Source: Trametes villosa (Eukaryota > Basidiomycota > Agaricomycetes > Polyporales > Polyporaceae). Taken from it: 64,000 nt of DNA. How positions within the stretch are numbered: position 1 is the first letter of the stretch; each line of letters starts with the position of its first letter. The position numbers were made by a program, and so were the translations under genes. Shown in pieces: positions 1 through 10,763 of the stretch. The notes under the pieces are model-generated. The model had not been told where the DNA came from. It was given only the letters and a program-made list of their open reading frames with translations, and ran no database searches. The DNA lies in the NCBI GenBank assembly GCA_002964805.2, contig PUDQ02000003.1, forward strand, positions 2,542,001-2,606,000. Direction: 5' to 3'.

Positions 1-745
1 AGAGCGCGGGGTTGCAAGGGAAAGCGGCATCGCGGCTCTTGACGTACGCCACGAAAGCTGAATGCGGGTCGGGAAGAGTGACCGTGCGCTGGACGATAAC
101 CCGGCTGCCCTCGAAGGTGCTGTCGGCCTTGTGTGTGGGTAGAAAGAAACCGAAAGTGTCGCCCGAGATTTCGACGGTGTGGCGCATCGTGACCTTGCGA
201 TATGATCGGAGATCTTGCTGATCGGGCCAGACCATCTCGCCGAGGCGCAGCAGCGCGTGGAAACCGGTGAAGAGCATGGCTTGAAAGAGGAGGTCGTCGT
301 GGGAGGGATTCAGGGAGAGGTGGGTGGCAACGAGCGCGAGGTCTTCCTTCAGTAGCGCGCGCTTGCGCTTGATAGGCTTGCTGTACAGCCGCATGCTGCC
401 CTTGAGCGTTCGCGAGACGAGCATCGACGAGCGGACCCGGCGCACGTCCGGGAACCAGGGCTCGAGTCCGCTGCAAATCCCTGACAAGTACGAGTTTACG
501 GAGCGAGGTTCGATATGCTGACACATGTAAGTGACGTAGAGGCTGAGGGTGTCGGGTGTCGGCTCAACAGGGAAGTGGTGGAGTTTGCAGAAGGTCAGGT
601 ACGAGTTGAGAGCGGAGGAGTACGAGGATTGTGTTGTCTTGTCAAGAGCGTGCCCGAGCGCGATCGCGCGCTCGTGCATGAGGCGCTCTATAGACCACGG
701 CTCGCGGTGAGGCTGCCGGGCCCGAGGTGAGATCGAGGGTGTCAT
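1..745 (-). CDS. Tyrosine recombinase of a DIRS/Ngaro-type retrotransposon (partial, runs off left edge)
   Basis: This ORF has no stop before base 1, so only its N-terminal part is in the window. It starts at the ATG at 745-743. About 248 codons are open on the minus strand, with an N-terminal SAM-like/core-binding domain (SYSSALNSYLTFC; GLEPWFPDVRR) followed by the start of the catalytic domain. The segment FTGFHALLRLGEMVWPD holds the first catalytic Arg, followed by RHTVEISGDTFGFFLPTHKAD, which is typical of fungal retroelement recombinases. The remaining H-x-x-R and Tyr would lie left of base 1. The family integrates circular cDNA by site-specific recombination instead of using an integrase. 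Its ATG overlaps the stop of the RT ORF (ATGA), so translational coupling or re-initiation is plausible. No frame disruption is visible. Confidence 0.93.
   Translation of the reverse strand, partial: MTPSISPRARQPHREPWSIERLMHERAIALGHALDKTTQSSYSSALNSYLTFCKLHHFPVEPTPDTLSLYVTYMCQHIEPRSVNSYLSGICSGLEPWFPDVRRVRSSMLVSRTLKGSMRLYSKPIKRKRALLKEDLALVATHLSLNPSHDDLLFQAMLFTGFHALLRLGEMVWPDQQDLRSYRKVTMRHTVEISGDTFGFFLPTHKADSTFEGSRVIVQRTVTLPDPHSAFVAYVKSRDAAFPCNPAL
742..745 (-). promoter_or_regulatory. ATGA stop-start overlap between RT and recombinase ORFs
   Basis: Read on the minus strand, the last codon of the RT-RNase H ORF (TGA, 744-742) shares two bases with the recombinase start codon (ATG, 745-743). Such overlaps allow termination-reinitiation. 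Whether it is used here is inference. Confidence 0.7.
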
Positions 746-3594
746 AGAGGAGTCGCCCCCAGCGCGTCTTGAGGGGGTATGAAGGTGAGGAGATCGATAT
801 CGGGCACGAGATCGTGCACGAGGTCGAACTTGCGCCGTGAGAGCGCGTCTGCAACGACATTCAGTTCTCCGGGGATGTGGTCCACTCGCAGGTCAACGGA
901 GTGCTCGATGAGCACGTCCACCGCCGACATGAGGATGCGGTTGTAGGGAGGATGAGCTCGGAGAGAGTTGAACGCGGAGACAGTGTTCGTGTTGTCAGAG
1001 AGGACGGCAAGACGCTGAATCGCACGGCCCGCTCGACGCCATCGGGGAATGCGGTGTACTGCCGCGCAGACCGCGAGAGCCTCGAAGAAGTAGATGGTCC
1101 CTGCGGGGGGGTCGGATGGGAGCTCGCAGAAGAACCCGAGACGTCGCCATGGGAAGTAGATGCCAAGACCCCTGCCAGATGCGTCAACGAGCGCAAACTC
1201 GTCACCGACGCTGTTCTCCACGAGGTCAGCCGGTGACCAGGACGACGCCGACAGGAGGTGGACACCGGTTGAACGGCGGACGTGGCTCTCCATCCAGCGC
1301 AGCTCGAAGAGGATGGATGAGTTGATGTAGATGCCGGCGTGCTTGTGTGTCTTTCCGGCCATCTTGTCGTACATCGACGCGAGGGCAGGCTTGAGTAGAG
1401 GGAAGACGTTGAATGCCCAGTTTGCGTAGCCCGTAAAACTCTGGAACTCGCCGAGCGTCCGTCGTCGGCGCCCTGGGGAGAGATCGCAGAAGTCGTTGAT
1501 AGCCGTGAGCAGTTTGTCGCGAGCGTCGGCAGGCAGCGTGACCGTCATGGCGTTCGGGTCGACGTCGAAACCTATGATAGGCAGTACGTAACCGGCCAGT
1601 TGCTTCTTGCGCTCGTGAGGGACGCCTAGCTCATCCCAGAGGCGCAACAGACGTGCCTGACCGGCGGGGAGCAGGGCGCCGTACGGCTCATAGAACTCCG
1701 TGTTGGTGTCCGGCTCGAACGAGTAGTCGTCGTCGACGTAGTTCAGGAGGTCGTGGATGTTGATCTTGTTGTCGGCGATCCAGCACACCAGAGAGTTGAA
1801 AGCCTGGAACACCTTCAGCGAGCCTCGACCGCCGAAGAGGTTGCAGTGGTCTACGCGCCGGAGAGCGTCGATGGTGACCACCTGACGAACCTGCCAGTAT
1901 GGGGAGACTGGCATCTGCCGGTACGCCTGCGCGACATCAGACTTCCACATGATCAGGCGAACGTCGCCGTGTGTGCGGCGGAAACGTCGCAGCGCAGCGC
2001 CGAGTGCGGGTATGCCATCCAAGACGGCGCCTTTGATCGATTCGGGACGGATCATGGAGTTTAGTGAGAACGAGCCCGCGCTGTGGTCGTTGACGAGTCG
2101 CATCTTGTCGGAGTGTGGCTTTGGAACCGCGTGGATAGGCATGCAGTACATGCCCGGCAGCAAATCCGGGCCGAAAGCGTCGGAGTAGCGACCGAGACGA
2201 ACCTCCTCAGCGCACTGCTGGCGCAGGAAGTCGAGGGCGGCACTGTCAGGGGGCGCGTCCCGTCGCTCATCCCACGTGTCTGGATAGGCCTCGGGCTTTG
2301 CGTCGGCAAAGGGCCAGAACCCCTCGCGCAGACTGCGGAGGACGGACTGCACGAAGGGACGGTTCGGGTGGTCGGCGGTGAGCTCCTCAAGCCGGTCGAC
2401 CTTGATAGGCGTGACAATCTTGAATAGGTCAGGTCGGGCGCGGAGAGTAGCGTTCACCACGGGGTCTTCTCGGGTCGTGCGCGGAACATCGGGGACAGGA
2501 GCGTGAGTGAGCGAGACGGTAGCAAAGGTGCGAGGCCCGGTGTCGTGGTCGTCCCAGACGAAACCCCGTAAGAAACGCGGGCGTGCGACGTTGTCGGGTC
2601 GATCAGTTCGCAGCCTTAGCACAGTTGGATTTGTTGTGCCCGCCCGCGCCGCAAGATGAGCAGACGTGCCGGTAGCGGCACTCGTTCGCCGCGGAAGGGC
2701 AGTTCCCGGCGTTCCACCGCCGACATGCCTCCTTTTGGCGGCGCGACCCCGATCGTGAACCTCCAGTGGCTCCTCCGGTGCGGCCCTCTTGTGCTCGGTA
2801 GACGTTCGCTCCTGCCGAGTCGAGGAACTGGATCTTGAGGTCGGCGAACCGCACATGGTCCATGAGGAGTAGATCGCGGCGCGATCCGACTCGCTTTCGA
2901 ACCGCGCGGTCGAAATCGAGAAGGCGGTGGTGCAAGGGAGATGCGAGGGCGCCGAACATGCCGACGATGTAGTCGCCGTACTCGGCGAGTTCGCCTCGCC
3001 TGTGAGGGAAAGCGTACGCTGTCGCGGTAGACGCCTTATTCCAGGCGAGAACCCACTCTCCCGACGTGGAGATGTGCTTCGCGGGCGCAGCCGGTTTGAA
3101 ACGGATCTCGAGCTCCCCGACGCTCTCAGACTGCGGCTCCTCCGCTCCGGCGGTGTAGTGTCCAGTGAACACGCGATCGAGGTCGATCGCCTTCCCGAGG
3201 AGGACGTTGTTCCATTCGCTGTCGGGGAACTCGGGCGCGTCGACGGAGTTGACGAGGTGTAGCTTCGTTCCCTTGATATCGGTCGCGTAGACTCGTAGAA
3301 GTCGGAGAGACTCTCGCAACTCCGGTCTGAGGCTGTCCGACCGGTCTTCGTCTCCCTGGGACCACGGGAAAGCGGCGGTGTCCAACTTCGAGCGTTTCGA
3401 TACAGGCTCTTCGTCAGAGGGCGAAGACGCGCGGGACTCCGCAGTCTCGAGGCGAGGCCGAGCTTCTCCTGAGGCGCCGCGCTGCGCGATGGAGACCGGG
3501 ACGGGTTCCTCTCCGCCCGGACCTCCGTCTCCATTCTGCCCCCGCTGCTCAGGGGCTCCCCCCGGCTGCATCGGGGGATCCGCCGCGGTTGCAT
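742..3594 (-). CDS. Reverse transcriptase-RNase H polyprotein of the DIRS/Ngaro-type element
   Basis: The frame is open for 950 codons, but the conserved protein begins only near base 2640; upstream of that the frame is an Arg/Ser-rich shadow of the gag ORF. The RT domain contains MYCMPIHAVPKPHSDKMRLV, the fingers/palm segment IMWKSDVAQAYRQMPVSP, and the catalytic box LLNYVDDDYSF. RNase H follows, with acidic residues in FALVDASGRG, FFEALAV and LSDNTN, and the C-terminal block HIPGELNVVADALSRR. The order RT-RNase H followed by a tyrosine recombinase, without integrase or protease, defines DIRS-order elements. In the RT frame there is no Met between the first ~22 codons and the palm region, so expression probably needs a +1 frameshift from gag, a splice, or initiation at the ATG at 3594. 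The frame looks intact and the copy may be recent. Confidence 0.95.
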   Translation of the reverse strand: MQPRRIPRCSRGEPLSSGGRMETEVRAERNPSRSPSRSAAPQEKLGLASRLRSPARLRPLTKSLYRNARSWTPPLSRGPRETKTGRTASDRSCESLSDFYESTRPISRERSYTSSTPSTRPSSPTANGTTSSSGRRSTSIACSLDTTPPERRSRSLRASGSSRSVSNRLRPRSTSPRRESGFSPGIRRLPRQRTLSLTGEANSPSTATTSSACSAPSHLPCTTAFSISTARFESESDRAAIYSSWTMCGSPTSRSSSSTRQERTSTEHKRAAPEEPLEVHDRGRAAKRRHVGGGTPGTALPRRTSAATGTSAHLAARAGTTNPTVLRLRTDRPDNVARPRFLRGFVWDDHDTGPRTFATVSLTHAPVPDVPRTTREDPVVNATLRARPDLFKIVTPIKVDRLEELTADHPNRPFVQSVLRSLREGFWPFADAKPEAYPDTWDERRDAPPDSAALDFLRQQCAEEVRLGRYSDAFGPDLLPGMYCMPIHAVPKPHSDKMRLVNDHSAGSFSLNSMIRPESIKGAVLDGIPALGAALRRFRRTHGDVRLIMWKSDVAQAYRQMPVSPYWQVRQVVTIDALRRVDHCNLFGGRGSLKVFQAFNSLVCWIADNKINIHDLLNYVDDDYSFEPDTNTEFYEPYGALLPAGQARLLRLWDELGVPHERKKQLAGYVLPIIGFDVDPNAMTVTLPADARDKLLTAINDFCDLSPGRRRRTLGEFQSFTGYANWAFNVFPLLKPALASMYDKMAGKTHKHAGIYINSSILFELRWMESHVRRSTGVHLLSASSWSPADLVENSVGDEFALVDASGRGLGIYFPWRRLGFFCELPSDPPAGTIYFFEALAVCAAVHRIPRWRRAGRAIQRLAVLSDNTNTVSAFNSLRAHPPYNRILMSAVDVLIEHSVDLRVDHIPGELNVVADALSRRKFDLVHDLVPDIDLLTFIPPQDALGATPL
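2603..3571 (-). CDS. Gag-like nucleocapsid protein of the DIRS/Ngaro-type element
   Basis: The frame extends to 3601 (a TTG), but the first ATG is at 3571 (MQPGGAPEQRG). An in-frame TGA lies just upstream, so the start is either this ATG or an upstream spliced exon. The protein is about 322 aa. It has an acidic/Pro-rich N-terminus with a KRSK basic patch, then a conserved core (SVDAPEFPDSEWNNVLLGKA; RKRVGSRRDLLLMDHVRFAD). The C-terminus carries a CCCH-type finger (CRRWNAGNCPSAANECRYRH) followed by a CCHC-like knuckle (CSSCGAGGHNKSNC). Such tandem fingers bind element RNA. The ORF overlaps the RT frame and ends at 2603, and the RT frame is +1 relative to it. Confidence 0.85.
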   Translation of the reverse strand: MQPGGAPEQRGQNGDGGPGGEEPVPVSIAQRGASGEARPRLETAESRASSPSDEEPVSKRSKLDTAAFPWSQGDEDRSDSLRPELRESLRLLRVYATDIKGTKLHLVNSVDAPEFPDSEWNNVLLGKAIDLDRVFTGHYTAGAEEPQSESVGELEIRFKPAAPAKHISTSGEWVLAWNKASTATAYAFPHRRGELAEYGDYIVGMFGALASPLHHRLLDFDRAVRKRVGSRRDLLLMDHVRFADLKIQFLDSAGANVYRAQEGRTGGATGGSRSGSRRQKEACRRWNAGNCPSAANECRYRHVCSSCGAGGHNKSNCAKAAN

Positions 3595-3601
3595 ATGCCA
3601 A

Positions 3602-4247
3602 TGTAAGCGGATATCAGGTCCGCAAGATGTCCGACAACCGCAAGGATCCTGAGGGGCATTACATGAGAGTACATCCTCAATCCCCGATTGACAACCTGCA
3701 CCAGAGTTGGGGTATTAACCCAGACTGGCGAGAGATGACACTCAGTGGCAGGCCGGTATCAGTCTTTAGGTGATTCACAAGGTACCGCAAGACTTTCACC
3801 TCTTCCACGATAGTACATGCCCTTACATTCGCAATCTACATTTGCCAAAGCTCGCCTGTATTGCTCAGATTGCCAAACATCGAAACCGTCCTGGGCCCCC
3901 TGTTATTGTAATATATCTTATGTTCAAGCCTTGAGGCGACCCATGCAGCCATGCGGAATGATACCGCGGTATGGGCGAGAATACGGGGGTTGATTGAATA
4001 GGTATAAGATATGGACAAACAAATTACAGGTGCTCTGCTACTAGTAGCGGCGGCAGCTCGCCACCGGCCTCACACTGTGGCTTCAAGTTGCGCCGGGACA
4101 CAAATATTGACAATGACAGCGACCCGTATCAGAGATGGCTATCATTCGGAAGCTGAGGAATGGGTGTCAGCGCCCAGAATCGACAACCTGAAGAAGAAGA
4201 CGTACTAGTTTAGTCCGTAGCTTGACCAGGCACAAAGAGCCGCCGCG
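3602..4247. other. Intergenic stretch, no gene assigned
   Basis: Only short ORFs without recognisable features occur here. It is AT-richer than its neighbours and lies between the retroelement and the 3' end of the DUF6698 gene. It may hold the 5' repeat of the retroelement, but no repeat partner is in the window. Confidence 0.4.
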
Positions 4248-5795
4248 CTACTGCTGTACAGGAGCACCGGGGTTTGCTGCCGGCGCCGCCGCTGCGGCCA
4301 GCATGGCCGCTTGCATTTGCGCGAGGCCACGGTTGGCAACACCGAGCTGAGCACTGTGCTGGGTCGGGAAGATGACCCTGTTGCGAAATGTTATCAGTAC
4401 ATAGTCGACGTGGGTGAGGAGAGACTGAGAGTACGCACCGGGTCCACCAGGCGAGCAAGTCCGCGATGGGTGCAGCGAACATGGGGTCCTCGAAGAAGCT
4501 GACCAGGGCTGCGTGGAAGACAAGCGTGTCGTTCTGTTTGTTGTTCTTGTTGAAGACCGCTACTGAAGAGAGTGCGAAGTGTACCTGATAGTTTCCCGGC
4601 GCGCGAGGCAATCAGAATATGGCAGAGATCTCGTATGCCACGAAACTGGCACTCACGTGGGTGGCGGCATATATGATAGCCCCCGGGGTCATCTTCGTCA
4701 TTCCATGCAGTGCTGCATTTCCTGTACGTGTTCCTCGGGTGCCCTCGGTGTTGTCATCAGCGAACGCCGACGACGGGCTTGTGAAGATGTGGCGAGCAGC
4801 CTGGTATAACGACGGGTTCCACAGAAGCAGCATGATTAGGATGGCAATCAATATCTGGGAGATGTGTGCGAACGCACCTGAACAATCAGCCGACCGCGGA
4901 GGAAGGTCTCCCACGAGCGTGCGGGATTATAGCCGCGCTCGTCGAAGGTGAAGATTGGCCAATCGGACCCGTTGACCGGTTCGCCGTCGATGACGGCCTG
5001 ATGACTTTCGAGCAGGGCGCGTACGCTGTGGTGCGTGGTGCGACAACAAAGCACATCAGTAGCGTTATTTAGGGATAGCGGCAACTGATACATTACCTTG
5101 GGTCATCGTAATCCAGAACAGCTGGACAGAGAAGTCGGCCGGTGACAGAGTTATTGAACCCCCGCTGCGCTTTGTTCATCCGGTGTAGCACCACGCCGGC
5201 AGCCTTGAGGTCGTCCTCGAGCCATTCCACAATGGCAATCTTGATGGAACGGGTGTCGTCCGCGCGTGCACCATTGCAACCCACTAGAAGCTGCAGCCGG
5301 ATTAACCTAGTACGTAGTCCATCATGACCATGACCTTAGAACACATACCGACGCGTTGATGGCCAGGATCGGGTTTTGAGTGCCGGGGTCAGCAAGCATG
5401 GCTGTAAGATTAGGAACAATGCGGAGTAGTGCCTCCCATGACTGATAGTTGCGTCGCTCTCTGGAGAGGTGATCAGCATAGACAGACGCAGAACGAAGGT
5501 GATACGGACTCGGGAGTATATTCATGAGGCGGTCTCAAGGGATCGTACTCCATCCCTGCTTGCACGACGACCGCTGGCAGGACAAACATGTCAACGGTGC
5601 GTGCGAAGTGTCGGCCAAAGTGTCGCATCGGGTCCTGGGGACCTGCTTTATGAAGACCAGGGGCGATTAGCGGAAGTGAGCCAGTGAGTAGGCGGAGGTG
5701 TACTGACCTTGTGCGGCCGGTGCTGCAGCAGGAGCGGGTACAGGTGCTGCTGCAGCTGCTGCAGGAGGAGCGAGGGCTGGAGCGGGAGTAGCCAT
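4248..5795 (-). CDS. DUF6698-family protein, multi-exon
   Basis: About eight exons are readable on the minus strand. The first begins at the ATG at 5795 and codes an Ala/Pro low-complexity leader that ends at a GTCAGT donor. Later exons carry the family core: MRHFGRHFARTVDMFVLPAV, ARADDTRSIKIAIVEWL, TGRLLCPAVLDYDDPR, GSDWPIFTFDERGYNP, HIFTSPSSAF, GMTKMTPGAIIYAATHV, VHFALSSVAVF and LLAWWTR. A GTGCGT...CAACAG intron then leads to VIFPTQHSAQLG and an Ala-rich tail (stop at 4248-4250). These blocks match, from memory, the basidiomycete-restricted DUF6698 family, whose function is unknown. All exons keep frame, so the gene looks intact. It lies directly 3' of the Plavaka transposase in the same orientation and could be cargo or a neighbour. 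Confidence 0.8.
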
Positions 5796-6026
5796 GTGTG
5801 AATGCTATGAAGGGCGGGGGGCAGCGAAGGGGGAAGTACGATGAAGGCGACGAGCAGACATGGAGGCTACCAGCCACGGCTTATATCCCAAGCCCGGGCT
5901 CACGCAATCTGTGGCGTAGATAAGCCTGAGTCATCTGCTCCGAAAGGGCCCTAAAATATTCACCAGACCTGCCAGAGGTTGCGCTCTTGGCGAAGGCAAC
6001 ACAAGCTGATACAATGCACTCACCGA

Positions 6027-9000
6027 TTAGAGAAGCGCAAACGGAACGTCGGAATCATAGCCGTCCGAGCTTGATTCCGCTGCAGACTCGTCGCCGAGGC
6101 CAGCATCGCGTTCGTCAGCGGAGTCGTCTAGTGCATTACCCTCGTCGTCTTCGGCGAGATCGTGTGGGCGGCCCAGTGCAGCGGGAGGTTCGCCGTGCCC
6201 GGACAGGGGAGCACCCGAGACGGACGTAGGGGGTCCAGTACCTGCTGGGGCACTTTGCTGATCGGGCGCGGTCTCTGCCCTTGCAGCCGGTACGTCACTG
6301 TGTAGTAGAGCGGGCATTCAGCCTTGCTGCCTGTAACGTACGGCAGCGAAACAACTCACTTGCACATATGCGACACATCATCCATGATACGAGTGCCATG
6401 TCCTACCGCACCCCCAAGGAAGCGCATGAACATGTCCCTATCAACAAATCTGTGGGCGAAGATTAACGCGGTGAGTAGATCCAAACACCTATGTATCGTA
6501 TTCTCAGAACTAGTACTCTCACCTGTTCACATAGTATCGTTCCCAGTCATCCTGTAATGACCCTTGTGGTCTCGCAATCGATGAACGTCCCAGGAGAGCG
6601 GAGGTTTGACCTTCAGCAAAGGCGGGGATGAGGTGACACGCTCGTATCACGTCGGCAGGGTCTAGAAAGTCAAACGCGCCGTCGTCGGTTTCGGGAACAA
6701 ACCCAATTCGTTCTAATCGCTTGGCCTTCCAGCCGCTACGCCAGTCGGGGTCCCGCCCAAACCAGCGGATGTGCAAAAATTCCATCCGTTGAGCAGGGAG
6801 GTTGGCGGTTGTCCGCCTGTCGAAGACGTTAACGTGATATATGCCCAGAACTTGTGCATACCAGAAGAGCGTCGGGTCTCCAGCGGCGGTGGTCTGATCG
6901 TCGTCCTCGTTTGCGCGCACCATGACGTGACAGTGATCCGTTCCGACGTGAATGGTGTCCTGAGCGCGCCGTACGTCGTAGGTCGTGTAGTTGACCTGCA
7001 TGGTTTGATGGCGGTAGATTCGATCGTGCGCAAACAGTAGCGCGTGCTGCGACTCCGGAGAAGTGAACGTGTTTGCATCCTGCACCGGTGTTCGCTGGGC
7101 CTGCAGGCGCTGCAGAAGATGGATCTTGAGGCGCGGGATGAAGTCCTGCCGGCAAGTCAATGTGAGTCCCACTGCCGGCGGCCCGAGAGACTGGAGCCAC
7201 GCACCTTGACGGCAGGATCAGCCATGTGAGTACGCACGAATTGGGGCAGGTATTCATAGACCTTCTGGGACATGGCGATGTAGTGATGCTGGGATAGTGG
7301 TGCGTTCTCTCCTTCTATCGTTCCCTCCTCGTGTTGGGTGCCTTCCCAAACGAAGGAGTCTGTAAGTGAGCAAGGGAATGTGTGTACAACTAGGATAACG
7401 CACTCTGTGTAGACGTCTCTTCGGCCAAACCCTCCGCTTCCGCATCGGCTTCCGCAAGGGTATGCGCCATGTGCTGCAAACGGCTCTCGCGTCGCTCGAT
7501 GTTAGTCATTTGTGCGGTGAACTCCTTTTTACTCGTCCGAGCGAAGCGGCGTTTGAGTACCCTATGTGCGAGTTCGCCCTGAGAAACAAGACATCAGTTG
7601 AACGCCACAAACCGATTGTCATCGCTGCCCGGTGGAGCGGCACGGAGAGGACTTACGGTTTGGGAGGAGTACGAGTCCAGAGTGCCTACGTTCACGATGG
7701 AGGGTGTATAGTCGCCAAGGGAATGAAGCTTATAGGTGTTCATGTTGAACTCCTTCAGTCGTGGCGCGGCGGTGGTCTCGCCAGTTGGCGGTCCAGATGC
7801 ACCCATCGTAGTACCTGCCTTCTGTCGATTTGCTCGTGCCCGCACCTCCTTGGGTAGCTCAGTAGTCCGGTATGCAGCACATGTCTCCTCCTTGAAGCGG
7901 CGAAGACAGGTGCTGAACATGACGAAGAACACATCAGTGACACGGACCGTCGATGCGACGTGCATGCGAAGCTTGTGCAGCGCGTGAAGAGCGGCGGTGT
8001 CGAACAGAAGGTCCAGAACCAACGCATTGTGAGGTTCGGGAAGTAGAGCGTCGATTGCCGGTATGAAGCACTGGATGAAGTGATGTGAGTCGTACTACCG
8101 TACCATGGGTTCATACGGATGCTGCCTACGCACCTGCAAGGAGTCTTCGTAGTCCCGCGCAGCCATCTGCTTGAGCTCCGCCAAGTTGTTGGAAAACCTT
8201 CGAATCGTGTCGCGGCCGAAGACAGGTACTTGGCGGAATCTGTTATGCCAGTCGCCGGGCGTTATGTGATGCATCTTATGAAGGTATCAAGAAGGACTGA
8301 CCGCAAGTTGAGTTCCCGCACTTTTGCGCCTTTCTCGGCGTGAAGAATCCGGATCAAATGTACCATCAGATTCTTCCAAACACCGAGCTCCCACTCATGC
8401 AGGAAATCCGGGACGAATAGCTTGTAGAAATTAGGAAGCCACGGTCCTAAGCGTTCGGAGAAGGCGTTCTAACCCACCGACTACAATCAGAACACAGGAT
8501 CACGGATAGAGCGAGCGTGCACGACTTACAATGGTCGGCACTTGCGAAGTCGCCTTCAAATGTCGCTCTACTGATACGCTCGTGATGCCCTTGCCTTTCA
8601 CGAAGATGAGTGAGCGAGCAGCGCGAACTTCTGCACGACGTGCGGCTGTATCGACACGTGCATGCTGAACTCGGTGCTTCATGTCCTCTGGGGTACCGAC
8701 AAGGTGAATGTCTGTCTTCGGTACCAGGCATCGCGGGCAGGGGCAGTTCCCCATATCACGGATAGTAGCCAAAAGCACCCTGCAAGTAGGCCGTTCAGTC
8801 CCGCAGTTCTCGTGCGTTCAATTTAGTAACTTACTTCTCCGGATAATCCGCAGAATATGTGAAGAAACGCGGGTATAGGCGGCGAGTAACTCCATCAAAG
8901 CACTTCACCACGATGCCGTGTTGACATGCCTCTATGAAGCGATCGCCGAGGAGGATCCTCCATATCCCGTGCATGAGCTCACGGCGGCAATGTGTGAGGA

Positions 9001-10503
9001 TCTTGCTGATGTCTCGCTTGTCCGTGAGCCCGTGTAGGAAGTCGTCAATACTGTCTGGTAGCTGACCGTTCGGCTGTAAGTCTCGGCGCCCTGAACGACG
9101 ATGAGCGGTCCCGTTACTCACCTTGGGAATGTAAGCTACATGGTGGCATGAATTCGTACTTGGCCTCCCGCGCGCATACTTCGACTGGTTACCGAAGAGC
9201 AGGTATATTGGCCACAGGGAGGCGTTGCCGTACTCGGCGAGATGGGTGGAGTCCGACCACGGCATACACGCGACCACGGCCCGAGGAAGATCACATCCAG
9301 GCTCCCGTGGAGAGCGCTGCAGTTCGATGTGCGCATCGCGGAACGCCTGCGAGCTGTACAGCTCCCCATACACCTCTTCCACGGGAGGGACAGCACCTGT
9401 CGACGTCGGGGGTGGTTGCCATAGGAGAGTATATGGCGTGTAGTGGAAGCCCGAAGACAACTCGCTAGAGCATACCGACGCGATCACTTCTTCGAGCGGG
9501 CGATAGGCAAGGCCGCCGACCTTGAACTTGGCGGAAAGGGAGTCCTTCCCGAGGGGTACGTCGATCTCCACGTCTGCTCGTCTCCATCCGTCCCGAGAAC
9601 CCCACTGCTCGCCGTCTGGCTGACTCTCCCCAAGCCGCTGATCGATCTTCCTCCAATTCACCCCGCGCAGGTCGTTGGGGTTGAACGATGGATGGAGCAT
9701 GCAGTTCTGGAGCAGGTCGTCTCGGTCGGCCTCGGACTTGACGGTCGTTCCATTCCAGTACCACTTGCCGAAGAGATAGGAAGAGATGTTGGGATAGGGT
9801 GCGATGAGGACGCCACGCGAGGGCTTGGGAGAACTTGAGGTGCGGCCCGAGACGGTGCTGTCGTCCAAAAGATCGCCCAAGGAGAGCTCATCCTCCGGGT
9901 CAACAATGGGCAACACGCCATGGAACTCGCGCATGAGGCCGAATTGGTTCGGCGAGGTGCGGGTGACTATCGTGTGGAGACCTCCGGTCAACGAAGGCTG
10001 CGAATCCATGGAGTGAGACTCTCGAGAATGGAGCAGCGCTGGATCGTCGGAGGCAAAAGCGGGTGGCGGAAGAGGAGGGGGTCCTTCAGGTACAAAGTCC
10101 TTGTAGCGTGCCGGGAGCCTGCCTCGGTTAGAACGAACGGGACGGCCTTGTATGCGGGGTACGGGATCAGGTGTAGGTGTTCTCGGCGGAGCCAGACCAA
10201 AGTCGTCGGCTGATGCAGCAACCGAGCTACTTGACTGACCGTCGACTTCAGACCCGCAATCGCGCTGGATGTAATAATCGGACTGACCTCTCCCAATGAC
10301 ACTGTAGGCGGGGCTGCCGCTTCCACCCTCCTGCGTTTATCACCTGCGGTTACGAAAGCGGGTTGTGCTGGGAGTGTCGCGCGCCATCGGGTCAGACGAC
10401 GTATTTGTTGGTCTTGGTAGCGCTGGCACGACTTCTGATGCTTTACGAGACCCCCAGGCCGGAACGGGTTGCCGCAGCCAGAGCAGGAAACAGAGCTAGA
10501 CAT
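6027..10503 (-). CDS. Plavaka-type (CACTA-like) transposase, multi-exon
   Basis: The start is taken at the ATG at 10503, which opens a small zinc finger (CSGCGNPFRPGGLVKHQKSC) typical of these proteins. A Pro/Ser-rich linker follows (NRGRLPARYKDFVPEG), then the long central exon 10009-8831. That exon holds YRPLEEVIASV, LQRSPREPGCDLPRAV, MPWSDSTHLAEYGNASLWP, LLFGNQSKYARGRP, THCRRELMHGIWRILL and PRFFTYSADYPEK. Further exons encode GNCPCPRCLVPK (8778-8500), NMNTYKLHSLGDYTPSI (8022-7594), VNYTTYDVRRAQD and MEFLHIRWFGRDPDWRSGWK (7172-6519), DPADVIRACHLIPAF, and an acidic tail ending DVPFALL before TAA at 6027. It is the catalytic protein of a cut-and-paste DNA transposon. The frame passes through all exons without a visible stop, although the join near 10,290-10,400 is unclear. 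Terminal inverted repeats were not located. Confidence 0.94.
6027..10503 (-). mobile_element. Plavaka DNA transposon (coding part; ends not located)
   Basis: The extent given is that of the transposase gene only. CACTA-like terminal inverted repeats and a target duplication were looked for by eye around 5.8-6.0 and 10.5-12.4 kb and not found. The real element may include the neighbouring minus-strand genes. Confidence 0.7.
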
Positions 10504-10763
10504 GGGAGGATTGCGTCGGATAGAGCGTGGCGGGCAAAGGGGTTCGAGTCGTTTGGGCAAGACGTGACTGTGCTCGCCGAGGGCGGTGGAGACGTGCCAC
10601 GTGGTGCAGGTCAACGCCACTGCTGCAATGGCAGTCTCAGCAGCAGCTACAATATTGGTAGGCACAGAGAGAAAGGAACACGGATATTGCTACTACATTG
10701 CAGCGTGGCTATCATACATTGTCGGGCAGGAACTAGGAGCATACCTCTCGATGGCATTGAACC

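Larger units (their letters stand above)
1..3601 (-). mobile_element. DIRS/Ngaro-type tyrosine-recombinase retrotransposon (left part missing)
   Basis: The three ORFs above (gag-like, RT-RNase H, tyrosine recombinase) follow one another on the minus strand, so the element enters the window from the left. The split direct repeats that should flank such elements were not identified, so the right boundary is uncertain and may extend past 3601. Confidence 0.9.

Noticed and set aside
861..3262. Plus-strand and alternative-frame ORFs inside the retroelement
   Set aside because: All overlap conserved RT, RNase H or gag codons and show no motif of their own.
2605..3594. N-terminal third of the 950-codon RT frame as protein
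   Set aside because: It is Arg/Ser-rich and lies wholly over the conserved gag ORF in another frame, so it is best read as a shadow of gag.
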